The notes under the pieces were generated by a model that did no database searches, was not told the origin of the DNA, and worked only from the letters and a program-made list of their open reading frames with translations. The position numbers and the translations under genes are program-made. From an uncultured Prevotella sp. (GTDB taxonomy: Bacteria; Bacteroidota; Bacteroidia; Bacteroidales; Bacteroidaceae), in contig CAMNPM010000024.1 of the NCBI GenBank assembly GCA_946548065.1, forward strand, positions 1 through 36,257: a DNA stretch of 36,257 bases, written 5' to 3'. This document shows positions 23,551 through 32,115 of the stretch, in pieces. Within the stretch, counting starts at the first letter, position 1; each line of letters starts with the position of its first letter.

Positions 23551-23964
23551 CTATTTAAACGGAATCTGTGACAATGCGTCCGCTATCTTCTCCACACCAT
23601 CCTGCAGCGGGCCGCTTACCATACCCTTCAGCATGAAAGGAATGTCTGCCTTGACGGTAACCTTCATCTTGCTCTCCGTCTGGCTGACGGGCAGCACCTG
23701 AATCCACAGGTTGAAAGGCAGGGGCGACTGCTCGGTCTCGAACTTCACGCACTTGTTCTCCTCGCGCTCGATGATGCGCAGTTTCAGGTCGCCCACTGGC
23801 GACACATTCACGCTCACGGAATCCTGATCGAAGGAAAAACTGTTCAGCTTGTCCTCCGGCACACGATCGCGGACTCGCTCCAGATTGCTGAGGTCGCTGA
23901 TATTGCGATAAACATCCTCTACGGGATATGGAATTTGCTTGACGCTGCTTTCAAATTTAGTCAT
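23551..23964 (-). CDS. SRPBCC-fold protein
   Basis: A 137-residue protein that looks like a START/SRPBCC (polyketide cyclase-like) ligand-binding fold: an N-terminal strand and helix FESSVKQIPYPVEDVYRNIS, central strands (SVSVNVSPVGDLKLRIIE, CVKFETEQ), FNLWIQVLPV, MKVTVKADIP, and a long C-terminal helix GPLQDGVEKIADALSQI. There is no signal peptide. No catalytic residues can be named, and the ligand is unknown. It lies 45 bp downstream of pyrE and precedes argH in the same direction, an arrangement I believe recurs in Bacteroidales but cannot verify here. Confidence 0.8.
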   Translation of the reverse strand: MTKFESSVKQIPYPVEDVYRNISDLSNLERVRDRVPEDKLNSFSFDQDSVSVNVSPVGDLKLRIIEREENKCVKFETEQSPLPFNLWIQVLPVSQTESKMKVTVKADIPFMLKGMVSGPLQDGVEKIADALSQIPFK

Positions 23965-24009
23965 CCTTGATACTGTTTCTGTTCAACTGCTTATGATGAA
24001 TGAAGTCTC

Positions 24010-24642
24010 TTACTTGCCCCAGACTGACGGGTCCTTGCGCCACTCTTTCAGCACCTCCAGGTCGTCTTGCTTGATATAGCCCGTCTTAGCAGCCTGCTCC
24101 AGCACAGCCTGATAGTCGCTCAGCGTGACCAGGCGGACACCTGCCTCGCGGAAAGCTTCCTCGGCAACAGGGAAGCCATAGGTGAACGAAGCCACCATGC
24201 CTATGACCTCCACACCATACTCGCGCAGTGCTGCCACAGCCTTCAGGCTGCTGCCTCCGGTAGAGATAAGGTCTTCGACTACGATGACCTTGGCGCCCTT
24301 CTTCAGTTCACCTTCCACCTGATTGCCCATGCCGTGATCTTTAGGCTTTGGACGCACATAGGCATAAGGCAGTCCCAGCTCGTCGGCAACCAGTGCACCC
24401 TGAGCAATGGCTCCCGTAGCGACACCTGCCACAGCCTCTGCCTCAGGGAACTCAGCCTGAATGGCGTGGCAGAGTTCGAGCTTGACAAAAGAGCGCACAT
24501 CAGCATAGCCCAGTGTCTTGCGATTGTCGGTATAAATGGGTGACTTCCATCCAGAAGCCCAAGTAAAGGGGTCCTGGGGTTGCAGCTTGATGGCCGAGAT
24601 GTCCATCAGTTTCTGCGCAAAAAGATGCTTAATTGTGTCCAT
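24010..24642 (-). CDS. pyrE: Orotate phosphoribosyltransferase
   Basis: A 210-residue type I phosphoribosyltransferase that makes OMP from orotate and PRPP in pyrimidine synthesis. The PRPP-binding motif VIVVEDLISTGGSS is at 119-132; the substrate segments FTWASGWKSPIYTDNR (26-41), GVATGAIAQGALVA and YVRPKPKDHGMGNQVEG (the flexible loop) are typical of PyrE. The frame extends another 24 codons upstream into the promoter region; ATG at 24642 is chosen since it gives the standard length and follows the -7 box. It is the first gene of a pyrE-SRPBCC-argH-lipoprotein operon. Placing pyrimidine and arginine genes together makes sense because both draw on carbamoyl phosphate. Confidence 0.96.
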   Translation of the reverse strand: MDTIKHLFAQKLMDISAIKLQPQDPFTWASGWKSPIYTDNRKTLGYADVRSFVKLELCHAIQAEFPEAEAVAGVATGAIAQGALVADELGLPYAYVRPKPKDHGMGNQVEGELKKGAKVIVVEDLISTGGSSLKAVAALREYGVEVIGMVASFTYGFPVAEEAFREAGVRLVTLSDYQAVLEQAAKTGYIKQDDLEVLKEWRKDPSVWGK

Positions 24643-24672
24643 AATCGATTGCTTATTGTCTAATATTGCGTG

Positions 24673-24680
24673 CAAAGGTA
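24673..24680 (-). promoter_or_regulatory. -7 promoter box for the pyrE-argH operon
   Basis: The minus strand reads TACCTTTG, 30 bp before the pyrE ATG. The upstream region is very T-rich, and no distinct -33 TTTG stands out at 20 bp. Confidence 0.6.
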
Positions 24681-24760
24681 CAAATAAAAAAAAGAAAAGA
24701 GGAAGAAAAAACAATAATTAGCGTTAAACCTTATGTCGTCGGTCACGTCAAAACACCATT

Positions 24761-27328
24761 ATGACTAAACTATTATTCTCGATTTTATTATCGGTAAGCG
24801 TACTTTCAACCTGGGCGCAAGGCAGCGTAAGGGGAAAAGTGCTTGACAAGCAAACCGACGAAGTGATGCAGTTTGTGAACGTTGCCGTGCTGACTGCAGA
24901 AGGAAAGGTGTTGAAAGGCGCCACTACGGATGCTACAGGACAATTCAACATTACAGGACTTGCTGACGGCAAATACACCCTTCAGGTGACCTTTGTGGGT
25001 TACAAGACGCTGACGCGACAGTTCACGCTGACCCCTCAGCACCGCCGCCAGCACTACAATCTGCTTTATATGGGCGAAGATGCCACCATGCTCAAGGAGG
25101 TGCAGATTACGGGCCAGCGGTCGCAGATGAAGCTGGAGGTAGACCGCAAGGTGTTCAGCGTCGACCAGATGCTGGCAGCAGCAGGCGGCTCTGCCAGCGA
25201 CCTGTTGGAGCAGATTCCCAGCATCGAGGTCACTACCGACGGAGAAATCTCGCTCAGAGGCAACTCCAGTGTGGAGGTATGGATTAACGGCAAGGCCAGC
25301 GGACTGACCACCGACAACCGTGCTGAGATACTGCAGCAGATTCCCGCAGAGAGCATCGAGCGCATAGAGGTGATTGACAACCCCTCGGCCAAGTTCTCGC
25401 CTGAGGGTTCTGCGGGCATCATCAACATCATCCTGAAGCGCGACCGCAAGGCGGGCTACTATGGTTCGTTGCGTGCTGGCGTGAACAAGTTCGGAGGCTG
25501 GAACACGGGTGCCAATATCAACTACAGCAGCGGTGTGCTCGATGCCTATGGCAACCTGGGATTCCGTCGTCGCAAGAACGAGGGAGGCAGCGAGAGCCAG
25601 CAGATATACAAGCAGACCAATACGTACGAGAAGTACGAGAGCGAGAGCAAAAACAAAGGCCGCAACCTCTTTGCCCGCCTCGGACTCACTTGGCACTTCA
25701 CCAAGCTGGACGACCTCTCCATTGGCGGCATGACCATGCAGGGCAAGGGTGACAACAGTACATTAACGCCCTATCATTATGGTCTTGAGGGCACTGACAA
25801 CGATACGCGACTGATGACACGCCTGAACACCAGCGACAACGACATGCAAATGTATCATGCCGAGCTGGGCTACGAGCATCGCTGGACAGACACCCACAAG
25901 CTGACAGCCCACGTAGACTACAACCGCTGGATGAGCGACAACGACAACATCTATCGCGACTCTATAAGAGAAATAGGCGCTGCTGCCTACTCCAACCCTC
26001 CACAGTACGTTTGGGGACCCACCACCTACACCTACCAGCTGAGACCCATGCACGTCAGGAACCGCTCATGGGAGGTGAAACTCGACTACGAGAATCAGAT
26101 TTCTGAGCGTTTCAAGATAGAGGCAGGCTACAACGGACGCTTCTCGCACGAGAACACACCGCAGGAGTCGTGGACAGCCCAGAATTGGGAAGGTCAAAAC
26201 AAGGTTGAGGACGAAAAATACTACAACCGCTTCATCTACTCGATGGACACACATGCGCTGTATGCCACCGTCAATACCAAACTGGGACGGTTGGGCGTGA
26301 TGGCTGGTCTGAGAGGCGAATATTGGAAGGTGAACACCGAGAGCTATGACTACGCTATGGAACACGGCACGGCAGCCAAGCCCGACCCTTACAAGAAGGA
26401 CTTCTTCAAACTGTTTCCCTCGCTCTTCTTGAATTATGAGCTGACGGAGTCGGCCCAGCTGCAGCTGAACTACACCTACCGCCTGCGCCGTCCCTGGGGC
26501 GGACAGCTCAACTCGTTCAAGAATACCAGCGACGCTACTATGGTTTCGTTTGGTAACCCTGAGCTGACCCCCGAATACACGCACAGCATCTCGCTGAACT
26601 TCCTGAAGACCTGGGAACAGCACACGCTGAGCGTATCAACCTACTATCGTCCCACGACAGACGTGATGCAGCGCATACGCTATCAGAACGCTGACGACGG
26701 ACTGATGTATATGACCCAGATGAACCTGACCAAGCGGCAGAGCCTGGGTATTGAAGTGATAGGTAAGAACAAGCTGTTCCGCATCCTCGACCTCACCACC
26801 ACGCTCAATGGCTATTGGAACAAGCTGGACGGCTTTACCTACATGATAGAAGGACAGAAGGTGACGGGCAATGGCGACGACAGCTTCTCATGGGACGCCC
26901 GCATGCTGGCCTCCTTCATGCTGCCCTACGACCTGAGCCTGCAGCTGACAGGCAACTACCGCTCGCGAGGCGTCATCACACAAGGCTATCGCAAGCCCAA
27001 CGCCTCGATGGACATCGGTGTGCGCAAGACCTTCTTCAATAAGAAGCTGGCTGTAGCCTTCAACGTTCGCGACCTCTTCGGTTCGCGGCACTGGGAGAAC
27101 TACACTGAGAGCGACACCTTCTGGCGCCACCAGAAAAACTGGCGCAAGGGCAACTTCAACCTCCAAGTAACCTGGAACTTCGGCAATATGAACAACGAGA
27201 AAAAAGGTTACGGCCGCGAGGAGCTGATTCCTTCAGACAACGATGGCAGAGGGACCAGAGACAACCAACCAGCCGGCAACGGAGAGCCTCAGCCAGACAA
27301 TGGCAACACAGGCGGTAGCGATGAATAA
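24761..27328 (+). CDS. TonB-dependent receptor-like outer membrane protein
   Basis: An 855-residue outer-membrane beta-barrel. Residues 1-20 are a signal peptide (ending STWAQ). Residues 21-100 form a carboxypeptidase-D regulatory-like domain (GSVRGKVLDKQTDEVMQFVN, ATGQFNITGLADGKYTL, FVGYKTL). Residues 115-235 are the plug (VEQITGQR-type strand, LLEQIPSIEV, IERIEVIDNPSAKFSPEGSA). The rest is a barrel resembling the OMP_b-brl_3 family, ending in an acidic Gly/Asn/Pro tail (about 825-855). There is no SusD partner, so it is not a classical SusCD pair. The substrate is unknown; family members take up chelates or peptides, or act in envelope stress. It is divergent from pyrE. I see no TAnnTTTG box within 100 bp upstream, so its promoter is unclear. 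Confidence 0.87.
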   Translation: MTKLLFSILLSVSVLSTWAQGSVRGKVLDKQTDEVMQFVNVAVLTAEGKVLKGATTDATGQFNITGLADGKYTLQVTFVGYKTLTRQFTLTPQHRRQHYNLLYMGEDATMLKEVQITGQRSQMKLEVDRKVFSVDQMLAAAGGSASDLLEQIPSIEVTTDGEISLRGNSSVEVWINGKASGLTTDNRAEILQQIPAESIERIEVIDNPSAKFSPEGSAGIINIILKRDRKAGYYGSLRAGVNKFGGWNTGANINYSSGVLDAYGNLGFRRRKNEGGSESQQIYKQTNTYEKYESESKNKGRNLFARLGLTWHFTKLDDLSIGGMTMQGKGDNSTLTPYHYGLEGTDNDTRLMTRLNTSDNDMQMYHAELGYEHRWTDTHKLTAHVDYNRWMSDNDNIYRDSIREIGAAAYSNPPQYVWGPTTYTYQLRPMHVRNRSWEVKLDYENQISERFKIEAGYNGRFSHENTPQESWTAQNWEGQNKVEDEKYYNRFIYSMDTHALYATVNTKLGRLGVMAGLRGEYWKVNTESYDYAMEHGTAAKPDPYKKDFFKLFPSLFLNYELTESAQLQLNYTYRLRRPWGGQLNSFKNTSDATMVSFGNPELTPEYTHSISLNFLKTWEQHTLSVSTYYRPTTDVMQRIRYQNADDGLMYMTQMNLTKRQSLGIEVIGKNKLFRILDLTTTLNGYWNKLDGFTYMIEGQKVTGNGDDSFSWDARMLASFMLPYDLSLQLTGNYRSRGVITQGYRKPNASMDIGVRKTFFNKKLAVAFNVRDLFGSRHWENYTESDTFWRHQKNWRKGNFNLQVTWNFGNMNNEKKGYGREELIPSDNDGRGTRDNQPAGNGEPQPDNGNTGGSDE

Positions 27329-27360
27329 GTAAGCAAAAAACCATTTTTCTTCGTCATATA

Positions 27361-27392
27361 TTTGTTAGATTGGATAAAAAAGCGTAAATTTG
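27361..27392 (+). promoter_or_regulatory. Bacteroidetes-type promoter for the ior/arylacetate operon
   Basis: TTTG at 27361-27364 and TAAATTTG at 27385-27392 are separated by 20 bp. The ATG of iorA follows at 27432, giving a leader of about 30 nt. It is the only promoter-like site I see for the seven genes to the window end. Confidence 0.7.
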
Positions 27393-27431
27393 CAACCCAA
27401 ATACGCAAAAATTCTATCAAAAAGACAAAAT

Positions 27432-29030
27432 ATGACGAAGAAACTATTATTAGGTGACGAGGCCATAGCGCTGGGAGCGATACATGCCGGACTGAGTGGT
27501 GTGTATGCCTATCCTGGTACCCCCTCGACAGAGATCACTGAGTTTATCCAGAACAACCAGTTGGCAAAGGAGCGCGGCATCCACAGCCGTTGGAGTACCA
27601 ACGAGAAGACTGCTATGGAGGCAGCTCTGGGTATGTCGTTTATGGGGAAGCGAGCACTGGTTTGCATGAAACATGTAGGACTGAACGTCTGTGCCGACCC
27701 GTTTGTCAATAGTGGTATGACGGGTGTCAACGGTGGTGTCATCGTCCTGGTAGCCGACGACCCTTCCATGCACTCCTCGCAGGACGAGCAAGACTCGCGC
27801 TTCTATGGCAAGTTTGCACTGATACCTACCTTCGAACCCAGCAACCAACAGGAGGCCTACGACATGATGGATGTGGCCTTCAGCTACTCAGAGGCCGTCT
27901 GTCTGCCCGTGCTGATGCGTGTCACCACCCGTATGGCTCATAGCCGTGCCGTAGTTGAGTGTGCTGACGAGGCTCGCCAGCAGAACGAGCTCAACTACAA
28001 TGCCCAGGCCAAGAACTGGGTGCTGTTGCCTGCCAATGCCCGTAAGCGCAACGATGCAGTGACAGCCCAACAGGCTCAGCTGGAGCAGGACGCATTAAAC
28101 TCCACCTATAATAAATATATAGCAGGCAACGACAAGAAGCTGGGCATTCTGGCCAGTGGAATTGGTTTCAACTATGTCAGCGAGTGCTTCCCGACAGGGT
28201 GTCCATACCCCGTCCTGAAGATTTCGCAGTATCCCCTGCCCAAGAAACTGGTGCGCCAACTGATGGACGAGTGCCAGGAAGTCCTGATTGTGGAAGAGGG
28301 ACAGCCTTTCATTGAGGACCAGGTTCGTGGCGTGGCTGACCTTAAAAACGTGCATGGCAAGCTGGACGGCACCCTGCCTCGTACAGGAGAGCTCACTCCC
28401 GACATCGTGAAGAAAGCCCTGGGCATGGAAACAGACCAGTGCTTCGATCCCTGTGCAGATGTGGCACCACGCCCGCCTGCACTCTGCCAAGGCTGTGGTC
28501 ACCGCGATGTATATGCAGCCTTGAACGAGGTGCTGCGCGAATATGAGAATCCGCGTGTCTTTGGCGATATCGGCTGCTATACGTTGGGATTCCTCCCTCC
28601 CTTCCATGCCATTCATTCGTGTGTTGACATGGGAGCCTCGATTACGATGGCCAAGGGAGCTGCCGATGCTGGACAATGGCCTGCAGTAGCCATCATCGGT
28701 GACTCTACGTTCACCCATTCAGGCATGACTGGACTGCTCGATGCCATCAACGAGAATGCAGACATCACCGTCATCATCAGCGACAATCTGACTACAGGTA
28801 TGACGGGTGGACAGGACTCTGCCGGAACCAACAAGTTCGAGGCTATCTGCCGCGGACTGGGACTCTCCGACGAGCATCTGAAAGTGGTGGTACCCCTGCC
28901 CAAGAACATGCCTGAAATCACGCAGGCCATCCGCGATGAAATCAACTACCACGGCACCAGCGTCATCATACCCCGTCGTGAGTGCATGCAGACATTACAA
29001 AGACATCTTAAGCAGAAGAAATCAAAATGA
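27432..29030 (+). CDS. iorA: Indolepyruvate:ferredoxin oxidoreductase alpha subunit, without C-terminal ferredoxin domain
   Basis: A 532-residue TPP-dependent 2-oxoacid oxidoreductase subunit that interconverts aryl pyruvates and CoA with aryl-acetyl-CoA and CO2 using ferredoxin. The N-terminal pyrimidine-binding domain begins LLLGDEAIALGAIHAGLSG, followed by YPGTPSTEI. The TPP/Mg domain near 370-470 has PRPPALCQGCGHRD, GDIGCYTLG and GDSTFTHSGMTGLLDA. Typical archaeal IorA proteins are longer and carry a C-terminal domain with two [4Fe-4S] clusters; here the chain ends at RHLKQKKSK with no cysteine cluster. A reading from 27390 would start inside the -7 box, so ATG 27432 is chosen. It overlaps iorB by 4 bp. 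Confidence 0.93.
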   Translation: MTKKLLLGDEAIALGAIHAGLSGVYAYPGTPSTEITEFIQNNQLAKERGIHSRWSTNEKTAMEAALGMSFMGKRALVCMKHVGLNVCADPFVNSGMTGVNGGVIVLVADDPSMHSSQDEQDSRFYGKFALIPTFEPSNQQEAYDMMDVAFSYSEAVCLPVLMRVTTRMAHSRAVVECADEARQQNELNYNAQAKNWVLLPANARKRNDAVTAQQAQLEQDALNSTYNKYIAGNDKKLGILASGIGFNYVSECFPTGCPYPVLKISQYPLPKKLVRQLMDECQEVLIVEEGQPFIEDQVRGVADLKNVHGKLDGTLPRTGELTPDIVKKALGMETDQCFDPCADVAPRPPALCQGCGHRDVYAALNEVLREYENPRVFGDIGCYTLGFLPPFHAIHSCVDMGASITMAKGAADAGQWPAVAIIGDSTFTHSGMTGLLDAINENADITVIISDNLTTGMTGGQDSAGTNKFEAICRGLGLSDEHLKVVVPLPKNMPEITQAIRDEINYHGTSVIIPRRECMQTLQRHLKQKKSK

Positions 29031-29599
29031 AAACAGATATCATCCTTTGTGGCGTTGGAGGACAAGGCATCCTCTCTATTGCCACCATCATTGGCGAAGC
29101 AGCCATGAACGAAAACCTTTACATCAAGCAAGCCGAGGTGCATGGCATGAGCCAGCGTGGCGGTGACGTTCAGTCGAACCTGCGCATCTCGTCGGAACCT
29201 ATTGCCAGCGACCTGATAGCCAAAGGGGCTGCTGATGTCATTATCTCGATGGAACCCATGGAGGCTCTGCGCTACCTGCCCTATCTGAAGAAGGAGGGCT
29301 GGGTGATTACCTCCTCCACTCCGTTTGTCAACATCCCCAACTATCCTGACATGGAGGTCATCAAATACGACCTGGAAAAACTACCCCACGTCATCATGCT
29401 CGACATCGAGCAGAAGGCGAAGGATGCAGGCATTCCGCGCTCTGCCAATGTCATCCTTCTTGGTGCTGCCCAGAAAGCCCTGGGTATTGAGTACAAGAAG
29501 CTGGAAGATGCCATTCGCCGGGTGTTCGGTCGCAAGGGAGAAGCTATTGTTGAAGCCAACATAAAGGCCCTGGCTATTGGGCAGGCTGAGTCTGAATAA
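29027..29599 (+). CDS. iorB: Indolepyruvate:ferredoxin oxidoreductase beta subunit
   Basis: A 190-residue protein of the pyruvate/ketoisovalerate oxidoreductase gamma-type domain. The start MKTDIILCGVGGQGILSIAT contains the glycine-rich GVGGQG characteristic of the family, followed by VHGMSQRGGDVQSNLRIS, the segment that contacts CoA or the partner subunit. It pairs with IorA to form the active enzyme. The ATG overlaps the iorA stop by 4 bp (ATGA), so the subunits are translationally coupled. After its stop codon the spacer to the aminotransferase gene holds the second TCGA octamer element. Confidence 0.94.
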   Translation: MKTDIILCGVGGQGILSIATIIGEAAMNENLYIKQAEVHGMSQRGGDVQSNLRISSEPIASDLIAKGAADVIISMEPMEALRYLPYLKKEGWVITSSTPFVNIPNYPDMEVIKYDLEKLPHVIMLDIEQKAKDAGIPRSANVILLGAAQKALGIEYKKLEDAIRRVFGRKGEAIVEANIKALAIGQAESE

Positions 29600-29605
29600 G
29601 AAAGG

Positions 29606-29640
29606 AACTCGATGCATCGAGTTGTCGAGTTATCGAAAGT
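29606..29640 (+). repeat. Octamer element (TCGAnnnn x4) with an 18-bp perfect palindrome
   Basis: A perfect palindrome AACTCGATGCATCGAGTT (29606-29623) opens a run of four 8-bp units in register: TCGATGCA, TCGAGTTG, TCGAGTTA and TCGAAAGT (29609-29640). A fifth octamer-length block AAGAAAAA reaches exactly to the ATG at 29649. The pattern mirrors the leader of argH, seen there on the opposite strand. Confidence 0.78.
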
Positions 29641-29648
29641 AAGAAAAA

Positions 29649-30965
29649 ATGAAAGAAACCCCTATCAAGAAATCGATTGTCGACGGGCTGATAGCCAAGT
29701 TGGGCATTCAGGACTTTGCCAAGGCAACCATCCGTGAGGTGAAGCAAGTGGCAGCTATGGCCGAGAAGGAGAGCGGTGTTGAGTTCATCAAGATGGAGAT
29801 GGGCATACCAGGCCTGCCCGCTGCTCAGGTGGGTGTAGATGCCCAGGTCAAGGCTCTGCAAGACGGTATCGCACATTCCTATCCTGACATTCAGGGATAT
29901 CCGGAACTGAAGAAGCAGGCATCCCGCTTTGTCAAGGCTTTTATCAACGTAGACATAGCCCCTGAGGGTTGTGTACCTGTGAGTGGCAGCATGCAGGGTA
30001 CGTTTGCCTCGTTCCTTACCTGCTCTCAGGCTGACAGGAAAAAAGACACCGTGCTCTTCATCGACCCTGGATTCCCTGTACAAAAGATGCAGTTGCAGGT
30101 ACAAGGTGTAAAGTATGAGACGTTCGATGTGTACGACTATCGTGGCGACAAGCTGCACGACAAACTGGAAAGCTATCTCAGCAAGGGCAACATCTGCGCC
30201 ATCGTCTACTCCAATCCCAACAATCCTGCCTGGATATGTATGACGGAGAGTGAGCTGAAGACGATAGGCGAGCTGGCTACCCAATATGATACCATCATCA
30301 TGGAAGACCTGGCCTATTTCGCTATGGATTTCCGACAGGATCTGTCCAAGCCCTTCGAAGCTCCCTATCAGCCCACGGTGGCCCACTATACGGATAACTA
30401 CATCCTGCTGATTTCCGGCTCCAAGGCCTTCAGCTATGCTGGCGAGCGCATTGGTGTGACATGTATATCGGACAAACTGTTCCATCGTCACTATGCCGAC
30501 CTCTCGGCCCGCTACGAAGGACTGCCTTTCGGGCTGGTCTTCTCAACCCGCATGCTCTATGCCCTCTCCAGCGGCACCAGCCACTCGGCTCAGTATGCGA
30601 TGGCAGCTATGCTGAAGGCTGCTTGCGATGGTGATTATAACTTCCGCCAGGAGGTAAAGGTGTACGGCGACCGCGCCCGCAAACTGAAGGAAATCTTCTT
30701 GCGTCACGGATTCCACATTGTCTACGACCGTGACCTCGACAAGCCCATAGCCGACGGGTTCTACTTCACCATCGGCTACAAGCAGATGACGAGCGGTGAA
30801 CTGGCCAAGGAACTGATGTACTATGGTGTGAGTGCTATCTGTCTCATCACCACAGGCTCCCACCAAGAGGGTCTGCGAGTATGTACATCGTTTATAGAGA
30901 ACCACCAGTACGAGCAGCTCGACGAGCGGATGACCATCTTTGAGGAGAATAATCCCGACAAATAA
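29649..30965 (+). CDS. PLP-dependent class I/II aminotransferase
   Basis: A 438-residue fold-type I aminotransferase. SNPNNPAW (about residue 188) and MEDLAYFAMDF (about 218) are PLP contacts; the PLP-binding lysine is in SGSKAFSYAGERIG (about residue 259). Sitting between iorAB and two aryl-CoA ligases, it most likely interconverts aromatic amino acids and their 2-oxoacids (phenylpyruvate, 4-hydroxyphenylpyruvate, indolepyruvate); this is inferred from context. It is preceded by the octamer element and followed, 33 bp later, by the porin gene with no promoter seen between them. The protein is somewhat longer than the usual 390-400 residues, with an extended N terminus (about 30 residues before the conserved core). 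Confidence 0.88.
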   Translation: MKETPIKKSIVDGLIAKLGIQDFAKATIREVKQVAAMAEKESGVEFIKMEMGIPGLPAAQVGVDAQVKALQDGIAHSYPDIQGYPELKKQASRFVKAFINVDIAPEGCVPVSGSMQGTFASFLTCSQADRKKDTVLFIDPGFPVQKMQLQVQGVKYETFDVYDYRGDKLHDKLESYLSKGNICAIVYSNPNNPAWICMTESELKTIGELATQYDTIIMEDLAYFAMDFRQDLSKPFEAPYQPTVAHYTDNYILLISGSKAFSYAGERIGVTCISDKLFHRHYADLSARYEGLPFGLVFSTRMLYALSSGTSHSAQYAMAAMLKAACDGDYNFRQEVKVYGDRARKLKEIFLRHGFHIVYDRDLDKPIADGFYFTIGYKQMTSGELAKELMYYGVSAICLITTGSHQEGLRVCTSFIENHQYEQLDERMTIFEENNPDK

Positions 30966-30998
30966 CTATTTCTAACACAATAATTAAAAAGACCACTT

Positions 30999-32090
30999 AT
31001 GAAACGAAAGACAGTAATTCAAGCGGCTGCGGTATTGCTGGCGATATTTAGCAGTACTGCTGCCATGGGACAACAAACATCAGATTCTGCCACTGACTGG
31101 CTGAAGGATGTTACAGAGCGAGTTCACCTGCATGCTTATGCTCAGGGAGGCTTCAATTACACGCATGCTGGAGGCGACGACAAGGCGACCTTTGAGATGA
31201 AACGTGCCATCTTCCTGGGAGGAGCACAGATCACCGACAGATGGTCGTTTCTCTTTATGCACGACTTCTCAAGCGTGGTGCAAGAGTACTACACCGACTT
31301 CCGCATTACCAACAACAAAGCACTCACCGTGCGATTGGGCCAGTTTAAGAATGCCCTCACTATTGAGAATTCCCTGTCGCCCACCGTCATGGAGGCTATC
31401 GATGTATATGCAGATGGTGTCACCTATCTGGCAGGATGTGGCAGCGACCCGCTCTTTGGCGTGCAATACGGGCGCGACTTGGGCCTTGCCCTCTTCGGAC
31501 AGACCAACAATGGCAGGTTCCGTTACGAGTTGAACGTGATGAACGGACAGGGCGTGAACAAGAAAGACCAGAACAAAGAAAAGGACTTCATCGCCAAGCT
31601 GGAGTTTAGTCCTACGAAGAATCTGCGACTGGTGGCATCAGGCCAGCTCGGTCGCGGACACGCCATCGCGACTTCGCTCTACAACCCGGAGATCCAAGTT
31701 GGCGACGACTATAAGCGCAACCGTCTGACAGCTGGTTTCGACTATAAGTCGCGCGACTTCAACGTTCATGGCGAATATCTTGAGGGCAAGGACGGCAATG
31801 CTACCAGTCGTGGTGCTTATGTCATGGGTAACGTTCCCCTGGGCAAGGGTGTCGACCTGGTGGGCAGCTACGACTTCTTCAATTTCAACACCTCGCTCGG
31901 CATGGATCAGCACAAGGCAATGGCGGGCATCCAATATTGGTTCTATCGTGCTTGTCGTGTACAGCTTCAATACGTCTACAAGAGTGCCTACACCCAGGGC
32001 GGACAGTTCTATCACGGTGCCAATCATGCCATCATGGCTCAGGTGCAAGTACGCATCGACTATGCTGGTAAAAAATCATCCAACAAATAA
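30999..32090 (+). CDS. Outer-membrane porin (Porin O/P-like)
   Basis: A 363-residue protein with a signal peptide (about residues 1-25, ending SSTAAMGQ). The mature chain shows alternating amphipathic strands, RVHLHAYAQGGFNYTH, FEMKRAIFLGGAQITDRWSF, TVRLGQFKNALTIENSLSP, and a C-terminal aromatic strand AQVQVRIDYAG, matching the phosphate-selective porin O/P family. These form trimeric pores for small anions. Its place between the aminotransferase and a sodium symporter in a run of same-strand genes suggests it admits the operon's substrate, plausibly an aryl acetate anion (inference). The gene itself carries no specificity marker. Confidence 0.82.
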   Translation: MKRKTVIQAAAVLLAIFSSTAAMGQQTSDSATDWLKDVTERVHLHAYAQGGFNYTHAGGDDKATFEMKRAIFLGGAQITDRWSFLFMHDFSSVVQEYYTDFRITNNKALTVRLGQFKNALTIENSLSPTVMEAIDVYADGVTYLAGCGSDPLFGVQYGRDLGLALFGQTNNGRFRYELNVMNGQGVNKKDQNKEKDFIAKLEFSPTKNLRLVASGQLGRGHAIATSLYNPEIQVGDDYKRNRLTAGFDYKSRDFNVHGEYLEGKDGNATSRGAYVMGNVPLGKGVDLVGSYDFFNFNTSLGMDQHKAMAGIQYWFYRACRVQLQYVYKSAYTQGGQFYHGANHAIMAQVQVRIDYAGKKSSNK

Positions 32091-32115
32091 GAACTAAACT
32101 TATAAGATTCCAACA

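Noticed and set aside
24761..27328. SusC of a polysaccharide utilisation locus
   Set aside because: No SusD, glycosidase or hybrid sensor gene is adjacent, and the barrel resembles the OMP_b-brl_3 group and not the SusC type.
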